Below, one piece after another: positions 9,714-18,852 of a stretch of DNA of 64,000 nt; the stretch's first letter is position 1; each line of letters begins with the position of its first letter. Location: contig JAJTGR010000003.1 in NCBI GenBank assembly GCA_021299375.1, positions 35,036 through 99,035 on the forward strand. Direction: 5' to 3'. This DNA comes from Gemmatimonadota bacterium (GTDB taxonomy: Bacteria > Gemmatimonadota > Gemmatimonadetes > Gemmatimonadales > Gemmatimonadaceae). The position numbers and the translations under genes are program-made. Under the pieces are notes generated by a model. The model saw nothing but the letters and a program-made list of their open reading frames with translations. It searched no databases and was not told where the DNA came from.

Positions 9714-10097
9714 GGGCCGCGTCCGTGCTGGGCCGGGGCGCTCGGGCGGCCTGGCAATCCCATGATCAAGGGTGCGTCGTTCCGCTCACGGAGCAGGGGC
9801 GCACGTGATGTAGTTGCTGCGGATGGGCGTGCTCCGCGCGGTGAGGCAGCGCAAGGTGCTGGCCGTGCTGCAGGAAATGTTCGCGGTGTAGACCGTGGGC
9901 GCCGTGACGGGCGGGCAATGGGCACGTCGCGGCGACGCAGGCCTACGGGAACCGATCTGGCGAGTGAGCAACCGACGGCGCGTCGGAATGAGCCATCGGC
10001 GCTGAAAATGGTGAAGGCCGAACGGGCGTTCGAACCCATGCTGCGGGTGAGCGCAAAGCGCTGAGGTTCCTTTTGCACGCTCCCGTAGATATCTTGA
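9714..10097. other. Intergenic region with an unassigned reverse-strand open frame
   Basis: The 384 bp between lipB and the forward DUF4258 gene contain a reverse-strand frame ending at 9786. Its last about 40 residues (TVYTANISCSTASTLRC and following, three cysteines) could belong to a small secreted or decayed protein, but the upstream part looks random and there is no signal peptide. I do not call a gene. No RNA gene is evident. Confidence 0.25.
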
Positions 10098-10541
10098 ATG
10101 CCGAAGCCGATCGTGTTTTCGCCTCATGCCAGAAGCCGCATGGCGCAGCGCGGGATCAGTGAGGCTGACGCCCGCCACATTGCCGACCATGGCGTGTGCA
10201 GACCGGATGCCGCTCCTGTTGGTGCGCCAACCCGGACGCGGTGCACCGGTTCCCGCGCCGGTCGTTCGGTCACCGTCGTGATCGCCGATGAGGCGACGAG
10301 GCTGGTCGTCATCACCGTCTGCGAGAGGTGCGCTCCATGCAGTGGACGTACGATCCCTCGGTCGATGCCCTCACCATCGTGTTCGCGCCACGCCGACACG
10401 CGTCGCGCACTGATGAACTGCGCCCGGGCATGTTCATGGACGTCGACGATGCCGGGTGTCCGGTCGCTCTCGAGTTTCTCGATGCGAGCACGCAGTTCCC
10501 GCGAGAGGGGCTCGCGTCACTGCCGCTGCCGAAAGCCTTGA
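10098..10541 (+). CDS. DUF4258-like small protein, possible toxin partner
   Basis: Residues about 5-70 (SPHARSRMAQRGISEADARHI ... VTVVIADEATRLVVITV) match the DUF4258 fold, a small domain starting HAxxRMxxRGIs and ending in a VITV strand, often encoded next to a DUF2283 gene. In known families the protein stops about there. This frame instead continues for another about 75 low-quality, Arg/Ser/Cys-rich residues that overlap the next gene by about 205 bp, so either the C-terminus is frameshifted or the stop has been lost. Function is inferred only from the pairing: DUF4258/DUF2283 pairs behave like toxin-antitoxin modules in genome context. Start chosen at the only nearby ATG. Confidence 0.6.
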   Translation: MPKPIVFSPHARSRMAQRGISEADARHIADHGVCRPDAAPVGAPTRTRCTGSRAGRSVTVVIADEATRLVVITVCERCAPCSGRTIPRSMPSPSCSRHADTRRALMNCARACSWTSTMPGVRSLSSFSMRARSSRERGSRHCRCRKP

Positions 10542-10738
10542 TTCCGCTGCGGGATGCCGCCGCGCGTGCGGGCTTGGCGCCGGCCACCCTCCGTCAACAG
10601 ATCCGCAATGCTCGGCTCGTAGCGACCAAGTGGCATCGCGAGTGGTGGATCGATGAGCGCGAGCTGCACGCCTACTTGAGAAGCCGTGCGCCGCAGGGCC
10701 GCCGGAGCCGGCGCGGAACTCGACTCACGGATGTGTAG
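10337..10738 (+). CDS. DUF2283 domain fused to an excisionase-like helix-turn-helix
   Basis: The ATG at 10337 has GAGAGG 8 bp upstream, better than the GTG at 10328. Residues about 1-50 (MQWTYDPSVDALTIVF ... GMFMDVDDAGCPVALEFLDAS) are a DUF2283 domain, a small beta-rich fold seen as the putative antitoxin of DUF4258. Residues about 65-115 (LRDAAARAGLAPATLRQQIR, then VATKWHREWWIDERELHAYL) form a MerR/excisionase-type winged helix-turn-helix of the HTH_17 kind. A DUF2283-HTH fusion would let the antitoxin bind its own promoter. The 133-residue protein ends in a basic tail (RRSRRGTRL). Confidence 0.72.
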   Translation: MQWTYDPSVDALTIVFAPRRHASRTDELRPGMFMDVDDAGCPVALEFLDASTQFPREGLASLPLPKALIPLRDAAARAGLAPATLRQQIRNARLVATKWHREWWIDERELHAYLRSRAPQGRRSRRGTRLTDV

Positions 10739-10763
10739 CTGCGCGGGTGCGGCGTGATGCGAA

Positions 10764-10795
10764 AGGGGCCGTCCCGGTTCACGGGAACGGCCCCT
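10764..10795. terminator. Bidirectional terminator between DUF2283-HTH gene and lpdA
   Basis: AGGGGCCGTCCCG (10764-10776) pairs with CGGGAACGGCCCCT (10782-10795), leaving one bulged A and a 5-nt loop. It lies 26 bp past the forward stop and 29 bp past the reverse stop, so it serves both convergent genes. Confidence 0.7.
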
Positions 10796-10823
10796 CAAAG
10801 TCTCGCGTGAGCGGCGCGATGCT

Positions 10824-12227
10824 TTACGCGTGCAGCATCTTCCCCAGCGAGTCCAGCACCGCCTCCCCGATCGCCTCGGAGAGCGTGGGGTGCGCGTGCA
10901 CGGCGAGGTCGATCTCCTCGACGGTGAACTCGTTCTCGCGGGCTACCACGAGTTCGTGGATCATCTCGGTGGCGTGGGCGCCGACGATGTGGGCGCCGAG
11001 GATCTCGCCGTGCTTGGCGCCGCGGATGATCTTCACGAAGCCGTCGGTCTCGCCGCTGGTGCGGGCGCGGCCGTTGGCGCTGAAGGGGAACTTGCCGACC
11101 TTGTAGTCGAGCTGCTGGTCCTTGCAGGCCTGCTCGGTGAGACCAATGCTGGCCACCTCGGGGTGGCAGTAGGTGCAGCTCGGGATGTTGCCGTAGTTCA
11201 CCAGGTGCGCATGCTGCCCGCCGAGCAAGTCGGCGAGTACGTGCCCTTCGCGCGAGCCCTTGTGGGCGAGCATCTGGTTGCCGGCCACGTCGCCGATGGC
11301 GTAATAGCCGGGGACGTTGGTCTCGAACTTCGCGTTGATCTTCACGAAACCCCGCTCGCTCTTGGCGATGCCCACGGCCTCGAGGCCGATCTTCTCGACG
11401 TTGGGCGCGCGGCCGGCGGCCACGAGCACCTTCTCCACCTCGAGCGTCTCCGTCTGCCCGCCCGCTTCCACGGTCATGGTGGCGCCGGCCTTGCCGACCT
11501 TGACGTTCGAGATCTTCGCGCCGGTGCGCACGTCGATCTTGCGCTTCTTGAACGCCTTGGCCAGCTCGGCGCTGCAGTCGGCGTCTTCGATGGGCAGGAT
11601 GGTGGGCGCCACCTCGAGCAGCGTGACCTTGGTGCCGAAGCTGGCGAACACGTCGGCGAACTCGCACCCCACGGCGCCTGCCCCGACGATGGCCATGGTG
11701 GCCGGCGCCTTCTCGGCCACCAGCACGTCATCGCTGCTGAGCACGACCTGCCTGTCGAGCGCGAGGCCGACCTGCGGGAGCCCCTTCACGCGCGAGCCGG
11801 TGGCAATGACGACGGCCTTCCTGGCCTCGTGTGTCTCCCTCTTGCCGTCGGCGGTGGTGACGGTGACCTTCTTGCCCTTCTCGAGCACGCCCTCGCCGCG
11901 GATCCAGGTGACCTTGTGCTTCTTGAAGAGGAACTCGACGCCTTTGGAGTTCTGCTGGGACACGGCACGCGACCGCTTCATGGCCGGTCCGAAGTCGAGG
12001 GTCACGCCATCGATGGTGATGCCGTGCTCGGCGGCCTTGCCGAGCTTCTGGGCGAGGCCGGCACTTTCGAGGAGCGCCTTGGCGGGGATGCACCCCCAGA
12101 TCACACAGGTGCCGCCCAGCGCTTCACGCTCGACGACGGCGACCTGCAAGCCGAGTTGGGCGCAGCGAATGGCGCAGACGTAACCGGCGGGACCGCCGCC
12201 AAGCACGAGGACGTCGAACGAAGCCAT
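10824..12227 (-). CDS. lpdA: Dihydrolipoyl dehydrogenase (E3)
   Basis: E3 reoxidises the dihydrolipoyl groups of PdhC and of GcvH with FAD and NAD+. The ATG at 12227 starts directly in the FAD-binding fold (MASFDVLVLGGGPAGYVCA); longer in-frame starts add about 66 unrelated residues. The redox disulfide is in GGTCVIWGCIPAK (Cys41, Cys46), the NAD-binding Rossmann motif in AIVGAGAVGCEFA, the second FAD motif in GYYAIGDVAG and the catalytic His-Glu region in HAHPTLSEAIGEA. Length 467 is normal. It lies on the same strand as pdhABC but is separated from pdhC by two metzincin lipoprotein genes. A 344-bp upstream gap suggests its own promoter. Confidence 0.95.
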   Translation of the reverse strand: MASFDVLVLGGGPAGYVCAIRCAQLGLQVAVVEREALGGTCVIWGCIPAKALLESAGLAQKLGKAAEHGITIDGVTLDFGPAMKRSRAVSQQNSKGVEFLFKKHKVTWIRGEGVLEKGKKVTVTTADGKRETHEARKAVVIATGSRVKGLPQVGLALDRQVVLSSDDVLVAEKAPATMAIVGAGAVGCEFADVFASFGTKVTLLEVAPTILPIEDADCSAELAKAFKKRKIDVRTGAKISNVKVGKAGATMTVEAGGQTETLEVEKVLVAAGRAPNVEKIGLEAVGIAKSERGFVKINAKFETNVPGYYAIGDVAGNQMLAHKGSREGHVLADLLGGQHAHLVNYGNIPSCTYCHPEVASIGLTEQACKDQQLDYKVGKFPFSANGRARTSGETDGFVKIIRGAKHGEILGAHIVGAHATEMIHELVVARENEFTVEEIDLAVHAHPTLSEAIGEAVLDSLGKMLHA

Positions 12228-12571
12228 GGGAGTCGGGGAAAGCGGTGAGAGGTAACCCCGAAAGCTAGTCGCGGGCACTCGCTTCTGAGAACTCGATTCC
12301 CAGAGATCAGATCTGAGGGTCTCGAACTCCGACGGCGATAGAGTCTTGAGACGGTGAGCCACGCAAGAATCGAGAGCACCGAGCGCTGGCGTCCGCCGGG
12401 GGGGTACCGCGTACCGGCGGCGCACTTGGCGCAGTTGGCGAGGCCCGTGGGCGCCCCTCCCCGTGCGGATGCAGCGCTCTGGTGATCGACTCGTGGGTGG
12501 CTCAGCGTCTCACCATGCTATCGTCGTCCGGGTTCGAGACGCTCAGCTGCATGTTTTGAGATCTCAGGCGT
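12228..12571. other. Intergenic region upstream of lpdA
   Basis: This 344-bp gap between the 1,278-residue metzincin gene and lpdA (both reverse) has no credible open frame. It holds several GATCTCAG/CTGAGA-like short palindromic stretches (about 12287-12335) and a TAGCTT about 35 bp before the lpdA ATG that may be its -10 box. No RNA gene was recognised. Confidence 0.3.
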
Positions 12572-15500
12572 TCAGCGCTTCACCGCGCTCCGTACCCCGT
12601 CTGAAAAGACCACCTCGACTGCCCGCCCTCCCGTCGCCACCGACGCCCCCGACCGCCGGACGAAGCCCATGACCTCGCCGGTGGCGGCATCGCGCACCAT
12701 GCCCATGGCAAAGCCGCCGTTACGCCAGTTGACGCGCACTCGGCCGGTTTCCGCGACGAGTGACGCATCGGGGTCCGGGTCGGCGACGAGGCGCGGGACC
12801 CCCGGGGCCGCCGAGGGGCGCAGGGAGCGGCGAACGGTGGTCTGCACGGGCACGCGGGCGTCGCTCACGCGAATGGCGGCCAGCCCGTCCTCGAGCGCGG
12901 CGCTCCACGGGACCACCACGGCGAACTGTCGCTCTTCATGGCTTGGCGTGTGGTCGACCAGGGCGGCCTCCAGCGGCAGCTGCAGCAGGGGGCGATCGTC
13001 GGCGTCGAGCAACGTGAGCCGGTGGGTCGCGCGCACGGCCGCCGGCGTGATGGGCGCTGACACCCGGAAGGCCGGTTCGAGCTGGATGGCTCCATTCACC
13101 ACCCGGCCCCACACGAGCAGGCCGGCCTGTCGTGTGGCGCCCTGCTCCCGCGCCGACGCCACGGTGCCGCTGCCACTGCGGTGCTGCAGGACCGCGCTCC
13201 ACGTGTAGTCGCTGATCCAGTTGTTGTTGCAGTAGCCCATGAGATCGGTGGCGGACGGCGACACCAAGGTGTTCGTGGCGCTGTTCCACCCCCACTGACC
13301 AATCACGCCCCCCGCGTACGGGTAGCCGGGGTCGCCGCTGACGCCGCAGGGCGCGTGCCCGCGGGAGAAGTTGTGTCCCCATTCGTGGGCCGCCACGAGG
13401 TCACCACTGGGGAGGTAGTCCCACCCGATCGCGGCGCGACCGGGCAGATAGCCGTATCCGGCGATGCCGCTGGTGTAGTTCACCTTCACCACACCGTAGT
13501 AGTGCGTGGTCGAGGGCGCCCCATCAGTCGTGCGGAGCACGTTGATCTCGTTCAGCACGGTGAGCCACTGACCGTTGCCGTCGTTGGCTTGCAGCTCGGT
13601 GGCGCTCGACGTGAACGGCGCCCGCACGTCGGACACCACGTCGCGGAGCGGGAACAGTCGGCGGGTGCTGGTGAGGAACTGCTCGCGGTTTCCGCTCGAC
13701 ACGTTGCCGGTCTGGGCGCCGGTGATCACGGGAACGAACCGCACCGTGAACGCGGGCACACTGCTCACTGCGATGGCCTGCGGGGTGCCGGTGGCGGGCC
13801 AGCTGTTGTCGGCGCGGTCGGCGTCCGGCACCGCCTGCGTCGGATCGAGGTCGACCAGCACGCGCAGCGCGGGCCGAACGGTCGCGCCCGGAACACTCAG
13901 GTTCCACGTGGAGCCGAGCGTGCCCTCGGCGACTGCCGTCCGCACGCTCGCTTCCGGTGCGGTCAGCACGGTGGTCTGCAGCAGGGTCGTGCCGTCGTAG
14001 AGGCGGACGCGTACCTCGGGGCGCGCACTGTTGGCCGCGCTGGCGACCACGAACACGCGCAGCAGGGCGTCCCGGTTGGCTACCAGCGGCACCGAGCCGT
14101 CGAGCTTCTGGATGGCCTGGGTGATGTAGACATGCGCGATGCGGTAGTTCACGCCCGCGCCACCGCCACCGCCACCGCCTCCTCCGTTCGAGGCGTAGGT
14201 GAACGACGTCGAGGCGGTGCTGTTCGCGCTGATCGTGACCGACGCCGAGGCGGGCGTGGCCGTGTAGGTGGTTCCGCCGCTGCTCACCGTTGCCGGCGTC
14301 ACCGTCCAGGTGCCGACGGCGAGACCACTCACGGTGCCGGTGCCGGTTGCCGTGCGGGTGCTGCTGCCGCTGGTGAGCGTGAAGGTGGGGACTGCCCCAC
14401 CGGGGAGCCCCGATGCCGCGATGTTGACGGCGCCGGTGGGCGCGGCGTACGAGACGGTGGCGCCGGCCGCCACCGTCGACGCGATCACGGTGACCGTCTG
14501 TGTGGCGGGCGTCGGCACGTGAGTGGTGCCCGACGCCGTGACCGCCGTTGCCGAAACGGTATAGCTGCCGGGCACGAGCTTGGTGAACGTCACGGTGCCG
14601 GTGGCCGTCCGGGCAAAGCCGTCCGGGCCGGTGACATTCACGGCGCCGGCCACGCCGTTGGGCAGTCCAGTGACCACGAGCGCGAGCGACCCAGTGGTGA
14701 TGGTGTACTCCACGGCGAAGCGCAGCGTGTCGCCGGCGGTCACGCTGGTATCGTGCGAGGCGGGTGCAGGCTGGTAGCTGGCCGTGCCCGTGGTGACCAT
14801 CGAGGCCGTGTAGCGCCAGCGGCCTGGCCGCGCGGGAAGTACGCGCTGCGAGGTGGTGATGGCGTAGCTCTCGCCGGATGGGTCGACCATGGCGATGGCG
14901 GCATTTGCGCTGCCGGGCAGGCCACTGACCAGCACATCGACGACGGTCGGGACGAGCACGTAGGTCATGGCAACCGTCGCCGGCGTGGCACTCGCGGTGA
15001 CGTCGACTGTGCGAGTGCCGGTGGCCAGGCCAAACGCCTCGGTTGCCGACCGCACGGTGCGCGCCGTGACCGTGTAGCGGCCTGGCAGTAGGCCAGCGAG
15101 GGTCGCGGTGGAGGTCACCGTCCGCGTGAAGGCGCCGGGGCCGCTCACCACGACCTCGCCGGCGAGGCCGGCGGGCAGCCCCAGCACCGAGACGGCGAGG
15201 CTCCCCGAGGCCAGCTGGTAGGTGGCGGCGGCGCTCACGGTCGTGCCCACTGTCACCGCGATGGTCTGCGATGCCGGGGTGGCCGCGTAGCGGTCGGGGC
15301 CTGCGGTCACGCTGGCCGCACTGAGGGTGTAGCTCCCCGCGGGGAGCGAGTCGAGCGTGGCGCTGCTCGCGAGTGTCCGGGTGAGGCCGGCTCCCGCGAG
15401 CGTGAGTGCCGCCGCGGCGCCGTCGGGTAGCCCGTTCACGGTCACCGCGAGACGGCCGACCTGGGCTACATAGACCACTGGCGCCGGCGCGGCCACGAGG

Positions 15501-16408
15501 GACGCGATCACGTCGACGGTGATGGTGTCCGTGGCCGGGCGATAAGTGATCCCGCCCGTGGCAACGGGCGTGCTGATCACGCGATACGCCCCCGGCGTGA
15601 GGCCGGTGAGGGTGGTGGTCGCTGTCAGGGTGCGGGAGAAGTCCCCAGGCCCCACCACCTGCACGGCGGCCGCGAGCGAGGCAGGCAACCCACCGACGGC
15701 CACCGCGAGGGCGCCGGTGGCGATGGTGTAGCGCACGGCGACCCGCGCGGTGTCGCCGAAGCTCACGACCGTGTCGAAGGCGGCGGGGGTCGGTGTGAAG
15801 CGGGCGCCTTCCGCGGAGACCTCGGCGGCGGTCACGCGCCAGACATCGGGCGTGTTGCTGCCGCTCGGCAGCTGCGGGGCCAGCACCACGGTGGCCGGCG
15901 CGACCGCTGCCGGCGAGCCATTCGGCGGTGTGACGGTGAACGTCGGGGTGGCCGTGGCCGGCAGGCCTGTTGCCGACACCGCCAGCGCCGACGGCACGGC
16001 GCGATACACCGCGGTGACGGTCGATAGTGGACCACCGGCGGGGACATCGACCTCCAACGAGGCCGGGGCGCCGGCAAAGGTGCCGGCCGCACCGCGCACC
16101 GGGCGAATGGCCACGGCGTAGCGCCCCGCTGGAATGTCGGTCCACACCACGGAGCCGGTGGTCGTCCGGGAGAAGGTCGCCCCCGGCAAGGGTCCGGTGA
16201 CCTGCAGCTGCGGGCTCAGGCCCTCGGGCAACCCACTGCTCGCCAGACTCAATATGCCGGGAGCGACCGGGGCAGGGGCGATGGGCGGCACCTTCGGCGG
16301 GGCGGTCGGGCCCGAGGACGACGAGTCGCCACCCGCACACCCCGCCAACAAGGCGACGCCGGCGAGCAGGGACAGGCGAACACGTGAGGACGCGAAGACA
16401 GGGAGCAA
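12572..16408 (-). CDS. Metzincin-like metalloprotease lipoprotein with eight N-terminal Ig-like repeats, 1,278 aa
   Basis: A lipoprotein signal (LLAGVALLAGC, Cys24) leads into eight repeats of about 85 residues (roughly 50-740), each starting GxLxVxVxGLPxG and containing a VxGPxxFxRTxTxxxxLxxLxPGxY core. A nine-glycine linker (742-750) separates them from a region common to both paralogues (ITQAIQKLDGSVPLV..., CARDB-like, about 755-900) and a zinc protease domain. The zinc motif is HEWGHNFSRGH (1008-1018): the three His and the Glu fit HExxHxxGxxH, but the usual Gly at position 8 is Ser1015. A Met-turn DLMGYC (Met1057) follows. Predicted to act at the outer membrane or cell surface. The next gene upstream (16499-18784) is a shorter paralogue, so this is a tandem duplication with repeat expansion. 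Confidence 0.85.
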   Translation of the reverse strand: MLPVFASSRVRLSLLAGVALLAGCAGGDSSSSGPTAPPKVPPIAPAPVAPGILSLASSGLPEGLSPQLQVTGPLPGATFSRTTTGSVVWTDIPAGRYAVAIRPVRGAAGTFAGAPASLEVDVPAGGPLSTVTAVYRAVPSALAVSATGLPATATPTFTVTPPNGSPAAVAPATVVLAPQLPSGSNTPDVWRVTAAEVSAEGARFTPTPAAFDTVVSFGDTARVAVRYTIATGALAVAVGGLPASLAAAVQVVGPGDFSRTLTATTTLTGLTPGAYRVISTPVATGGITYRPATDTITVDVIASLVAAPAPVVYVAQVGRLAVTVNGLPDGAAAALTLAGAGLTRTLASSATLDSLPAGSYTLSAASVTAGPDRYAATPASQTIAVTVGTTVSAAATYQLASGSLAVSVLGLPAGLAGEVVVSGPGAFTRTVTSTATLAGLLPGRYTVTARTVRSATEAFGLATGTRTVDVTASATPATVAMTYVLVPTVVDVLVSGLPGSANAAIAMVDPSGESYAITTSQRVLPARPGRWRYTASMVTTGTASYQPAPASHDTSVTAGDTLRFAVEYTITTGSLALVVTGLPNGVAGAVNVTGPDGFARTATGTVTFTKLVPGSYTVSATAVTASGTTHVPTPATQTVTVIASTVAAGATVSYAAPTGAVNIAASGLPGGAVPTFTLTSGSSTRTATGTGTVSGLAVGTWTVTPATVSSGGTTYTATPASASVTISANSTASTSFTYASNGGGGGGGGGAGVNYRIAHVYITQAIQKLDGSVPLVANRDALLRVFVVASAANSARPEVRVRLYDGTTLLQTTVLTAPEASVRTAVAEGTLGSTWNLSVPGATVRPALRVLVDLDPTQAVPDADRADNSWPATGTPQAIAVSSVPAFTVRFVPVITGAQTGNVSSGNREQFLTSTRRLFPLRDVVSDVRAPFTSSATELQANDGNGQWLTVLNEINVLRTTDGAPSTTHYYGVVKVNYTSGIAGYGYLPGRAAIGWDYLPSGDLVAAHEWGHNFSRGHAPCGVSGDPGYPYAGGVIGQWGWNSATNTLVSPSATDLMGYCNNNWISDYTWSAVLQHRSGSGTVASAREQGATRQAGLLVWGRVVNGAIQLEPAFRVSAPITPAAVRATHRLTLLDADDRPLLQLPLEAALVDHTPSHEERQFAVVVPWSAALEDGLAAIRVSDARVPVQTTVRRSLRPSAAPGVPRLVADPDPDASLVAETGRVRVNWRNGGFAMGMVRDAATGEVMGFVRRSGASVATGGRAVEVVFSDGVRSAVKR

Positions 16409-16498
16409 GGGAGGCGACGAAAGGGTCCGGCGGAGGACGATTCGTCGCCGAGGGGCGCTACAAATCCTGGCCGGCGGTCTCGCCGGTGGCCGCCGTCG

Positions 16499-18784
16499 TC
16501 ACCGTGGCGGGCGTTGACGTAGGCGGTACGGGCGAGTGGCGGCGACCAGTGGTGTCCGCACGTCGCGAACGCGGACGTGCGCCAGCCGCTGGGCCACGTC
16601 CCCGGCGAACGGGAGCACCACCGCGAAGATCTGGTCACGACGCGGGCCATGATCGACCACCTCGGCCTCGATTGGCCACGAGATGAGCGGCTGCAGGTCG
16701 GCGTCAAGCAGGTCGACGACATGGGTGGGGGCGCCGGCCGGTGGCGTGATGGGCGCGTGCAGGTCGGTGGCCGGTTCGAGCACCAGCGCGCCACGCACGA
16801 CGCGCCCCCAGACGAGCAGCCCATCGGCCTCACCCGGAGAGGCCACAAGCCGAGGCGCGGACAGCGCGGCGGCTTGCCGGAACGCGAGGACGCGGGTGTA
16901 GCTGTACTCGGAGACCCACGCCGGCGTGCAGTAGCCCATGATGTCGGCCGTCGTCGGTCCGAACACGGTGGACGTGCGCGCGTCCCACCCGATGGTGCCC
17001 GTGAGCCCCCCGACGCTGGGGAATTGGGGGTCCGCGTTCGGGGGGTCGCCGCACGGTGCGTGCAGGCGGCCGAAGTTGTGCCCCCATTCATGCGCCGCCA
17101 CGACGTCCGCATCGGCACGGTCCCAGCCGACGGCGGTCGGACTTCCGACGAGTCCCAGTCCGAACGTGCCGCTGTCGTACGGGACCGGGACCACACCGTA
17201 GTAGTGCGTGGTGGGGGGCGCCCCGTCGAGCAGCCGGAGCGCCCGGAGCTCACTCAGCACGGTGGTCCAGGCGCCGTTGGCATCGGTGGGGTGCAGCACC
17301 GGTGCCGCCGACACGAGGGGTGTGCGTACGTCGCTGGTGACCTGCGCCAGCGGCCAGAGCGTACGCGCCGTATGCAGGAACCGCGTCTGTGTGCGTGCCG
17401 AGATGTCGCCCGTCGCCGTGCCAATCGTCACCGGCACGAAGCGCACGGTGAAGGGCGGCACGACCGTGGCATTCAAGGCGCGGGGCGTGGCACCGGCGGG
17501 CCACACGTTGTCGCTGCGCTGCGTCTCGCCCAGGGTGCTGTCGGGGTCGACATCCACGACCAGGCGCAACGACGAACGCACGAGGTCGCCGGCGAGTCTG
17601 ATCGCGTACGTGGAGGCGAGGTCGCTTTCGAGCGGTTCGAGCGGCACGCTCCCCACCGGAGGCGTCAGCACCAGCGCGCCGAGCACGGTGGTGCCTTCGA
17701 ACAGGCGTACGCGCGCGGGGACCGCGCGCACACCGGCGCGATCGGCGCGCACGTAGGCGCGCAACAGGGCCTCTCGTCCCGCCACGAGCGGGATGCTGTT
17801 GTCGGCCCGCTGCACCGCCTGGGTGATCGTCACGCGATCGATGGTCAGGTTGGGGGCCGATGGGTTGGACGCATACGACACCGTGACGGTATCCGCGGTG
17901 GCCGTGGTCACCACGCGCGGTACGCTGCGGCTGGCTGGTGACCAGCTTGGCCCGGACCCGTCGGGGAGCGCGCTGACGGCCAGCGGCGTGATCTGGTAGC
18001 TGCCGACGGGCAACGAGGCGACCTCACCGCCGACGATGAACCGGTCGACCTGCAGCGGACCCTGTACGCGCGCGCGCGGTCGCACCCCTGCGGGCAGCCC
18101 CGTCGCGCCAAGCACCAGGCGGCCGGTCACGTTCTCATAGGGTACGAGGAGGGTGGACGGGACGGTGGAGGCGTTGATGCGGACGTCCGGCGCCGCTGGA
18201 CTGCGCCAGGCGGTGCCGCCGGCATTCACCGAATCGACACGTACCGTATAGCTGCCAGGTGGCAGATCACCGAACACCACGGAACCGCTGGCCACGCGCG
18301 TCAGGCCACCCGGGCCGCTGATGCGCACCGCGCCGACAACGCCGCCAGGCAGGCCGGTCACCGTCACGGCGAGCGCCCCGGTGGCGAGTTCGTATCCGAT
18401 GGCCAGGCGCGACGTATCACCGGTGGGCACGCCCACGTCGGCGCTCGACGGCATGCCGCTCCACGTGAAGCCGCTCACGCGCACGTCGCCGGCGCGGGCC
18501 AGGTATCGGCCGGGCATGAGATTGGACAGCACGTCACTGCCCGTCAGCGTACGCGCGAATCCGTTCGGCCCCGTGACGTGGACATCGGCGTCCGCCCCGG
18601 CCGGCAACCCGGTAACCTGCACGACCAGGGTGCCACGCGGCGGATCGGCTGGCGTGGGCGTGGGATGCTCGCAGGCGGCGGCCGGGAGCAGCAGCAGCAC
18701 GGACCCGCTCCAGCGCACGAACGCCCCGACTGCGCGGTGCCACGCGGCAGGTCGGGGCGTCGTGAGTGGCGGCATGCGCGGCAT
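16499..18784 (-). CDS. Metzincin-like metalloprotease lipoprotein, short paralogue, 761 aa
   Basis: The signal ends at LLLLPAAAC (Cys38). Three Ig-like repeats of the GLPAG type (about 50-305) precede the common region starting LTIDRVTITQAVQRADNS and the catalytic domain. The zinc site HEWGHNFGRLH (565-575) is a perfect HExxHxxGxxH metzincin motif, and DIMGYC (Met616) is the Met-turn. After the catalytic domain a C-terminal beta domain (about 640-761) follows, shared with the paralogue. It is 68 bp downstream of pdhC and 90 bp upstream of the longer paralogue, all on one strand. The natural substrate is unknown. I infer a surface or secreted endopeptidase role from the motifs; no sequence-specific protease family name can be assigned safely. 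Confidence 0.85.
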   Translation of the reverse strand: MPRMPPLTTPRPAAWHRAVGAFVRWSGSVLLLLPAAACEHPTPTPADPPRGTLVVQVTGLPAGADADVHVTGPNGFARTLTGSDVLSNLMPGRYLARAGDVRVSGFTWSGMPSSADVGVPTGDTSRLAIGYELATGALAVTVTGLPGGVVGAVRISGPGGLTRVASGSVVFGDLPPGSYTVRVDSVNAGGTAWRSPAAPDVRINASTVPSTLLVPYENVTGRLVLGATGLPAGVRPRARVQGPLQVDRFIVGGEVASLPVGSYQITPLAVSALPDGSGPSWSPASRSVPRVVTTATADTVTVSYASNPSAPNLTIDRVTITQAVQRADNSIPLVAGREALLRAYVRADRAGVRAVPARVRLFEGTTVLGALVLTPPVGSVPLEPLESDLASTYAIRLAGDLVRSSLRLVVDVDPDSTLGETQRSDNVWPAGATPRALNATVVPPFTVRFVPVTIGTATGDISARTQTRFLHTARTLWPLAQVTSDVRTPLVSAAPVLHPTDANGAWTTVLSELRALRLLDGAPPTTHYYGVVPVPYDSGTFGLGLVGSPTAVGWDRADADVVAAHEWGHNFGRLHAPCGDPPNADPQFPSVGGLTGTIGWDARTSTVFGPTTADIMGYCTPAWVSEYSYTRVLAFRQAAALSAPRLVASPGEADGLLVWGRVVRGALVLEPATDLHAPITPPAGAPTHVVDLLDADLQPLISWPIEAEVVDHGPRRDQIFAVVLPFAGDVAQRLAHVRVRDVRTPLVAATRPYRLRQRPPR

Positions 18785-18852
18785 CCTCGAGGCGGCCCCG
18801 TGGCGGACTCCGGGCCGGAGTCACCACGGGTGGCCAGCGGACGCCGGCCGGC

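Noticed and set aside
9786..10190. Reverse-strand open frame upstream of lipB with a Cys-containing C-terminus
   Set aside because: No signal peptide, no ribosome site, and the first two thirds look random; it also overlaps the DUF4258 gene start.
13181..16340. Long forward- and reverse-strand frames (636 and 938 residues) overlapping the 1,278-residue protease
   Set aside because: No domain is visible, composition is shadow-like (Arg/Gly/His) and codon position GC favours the protease frame.
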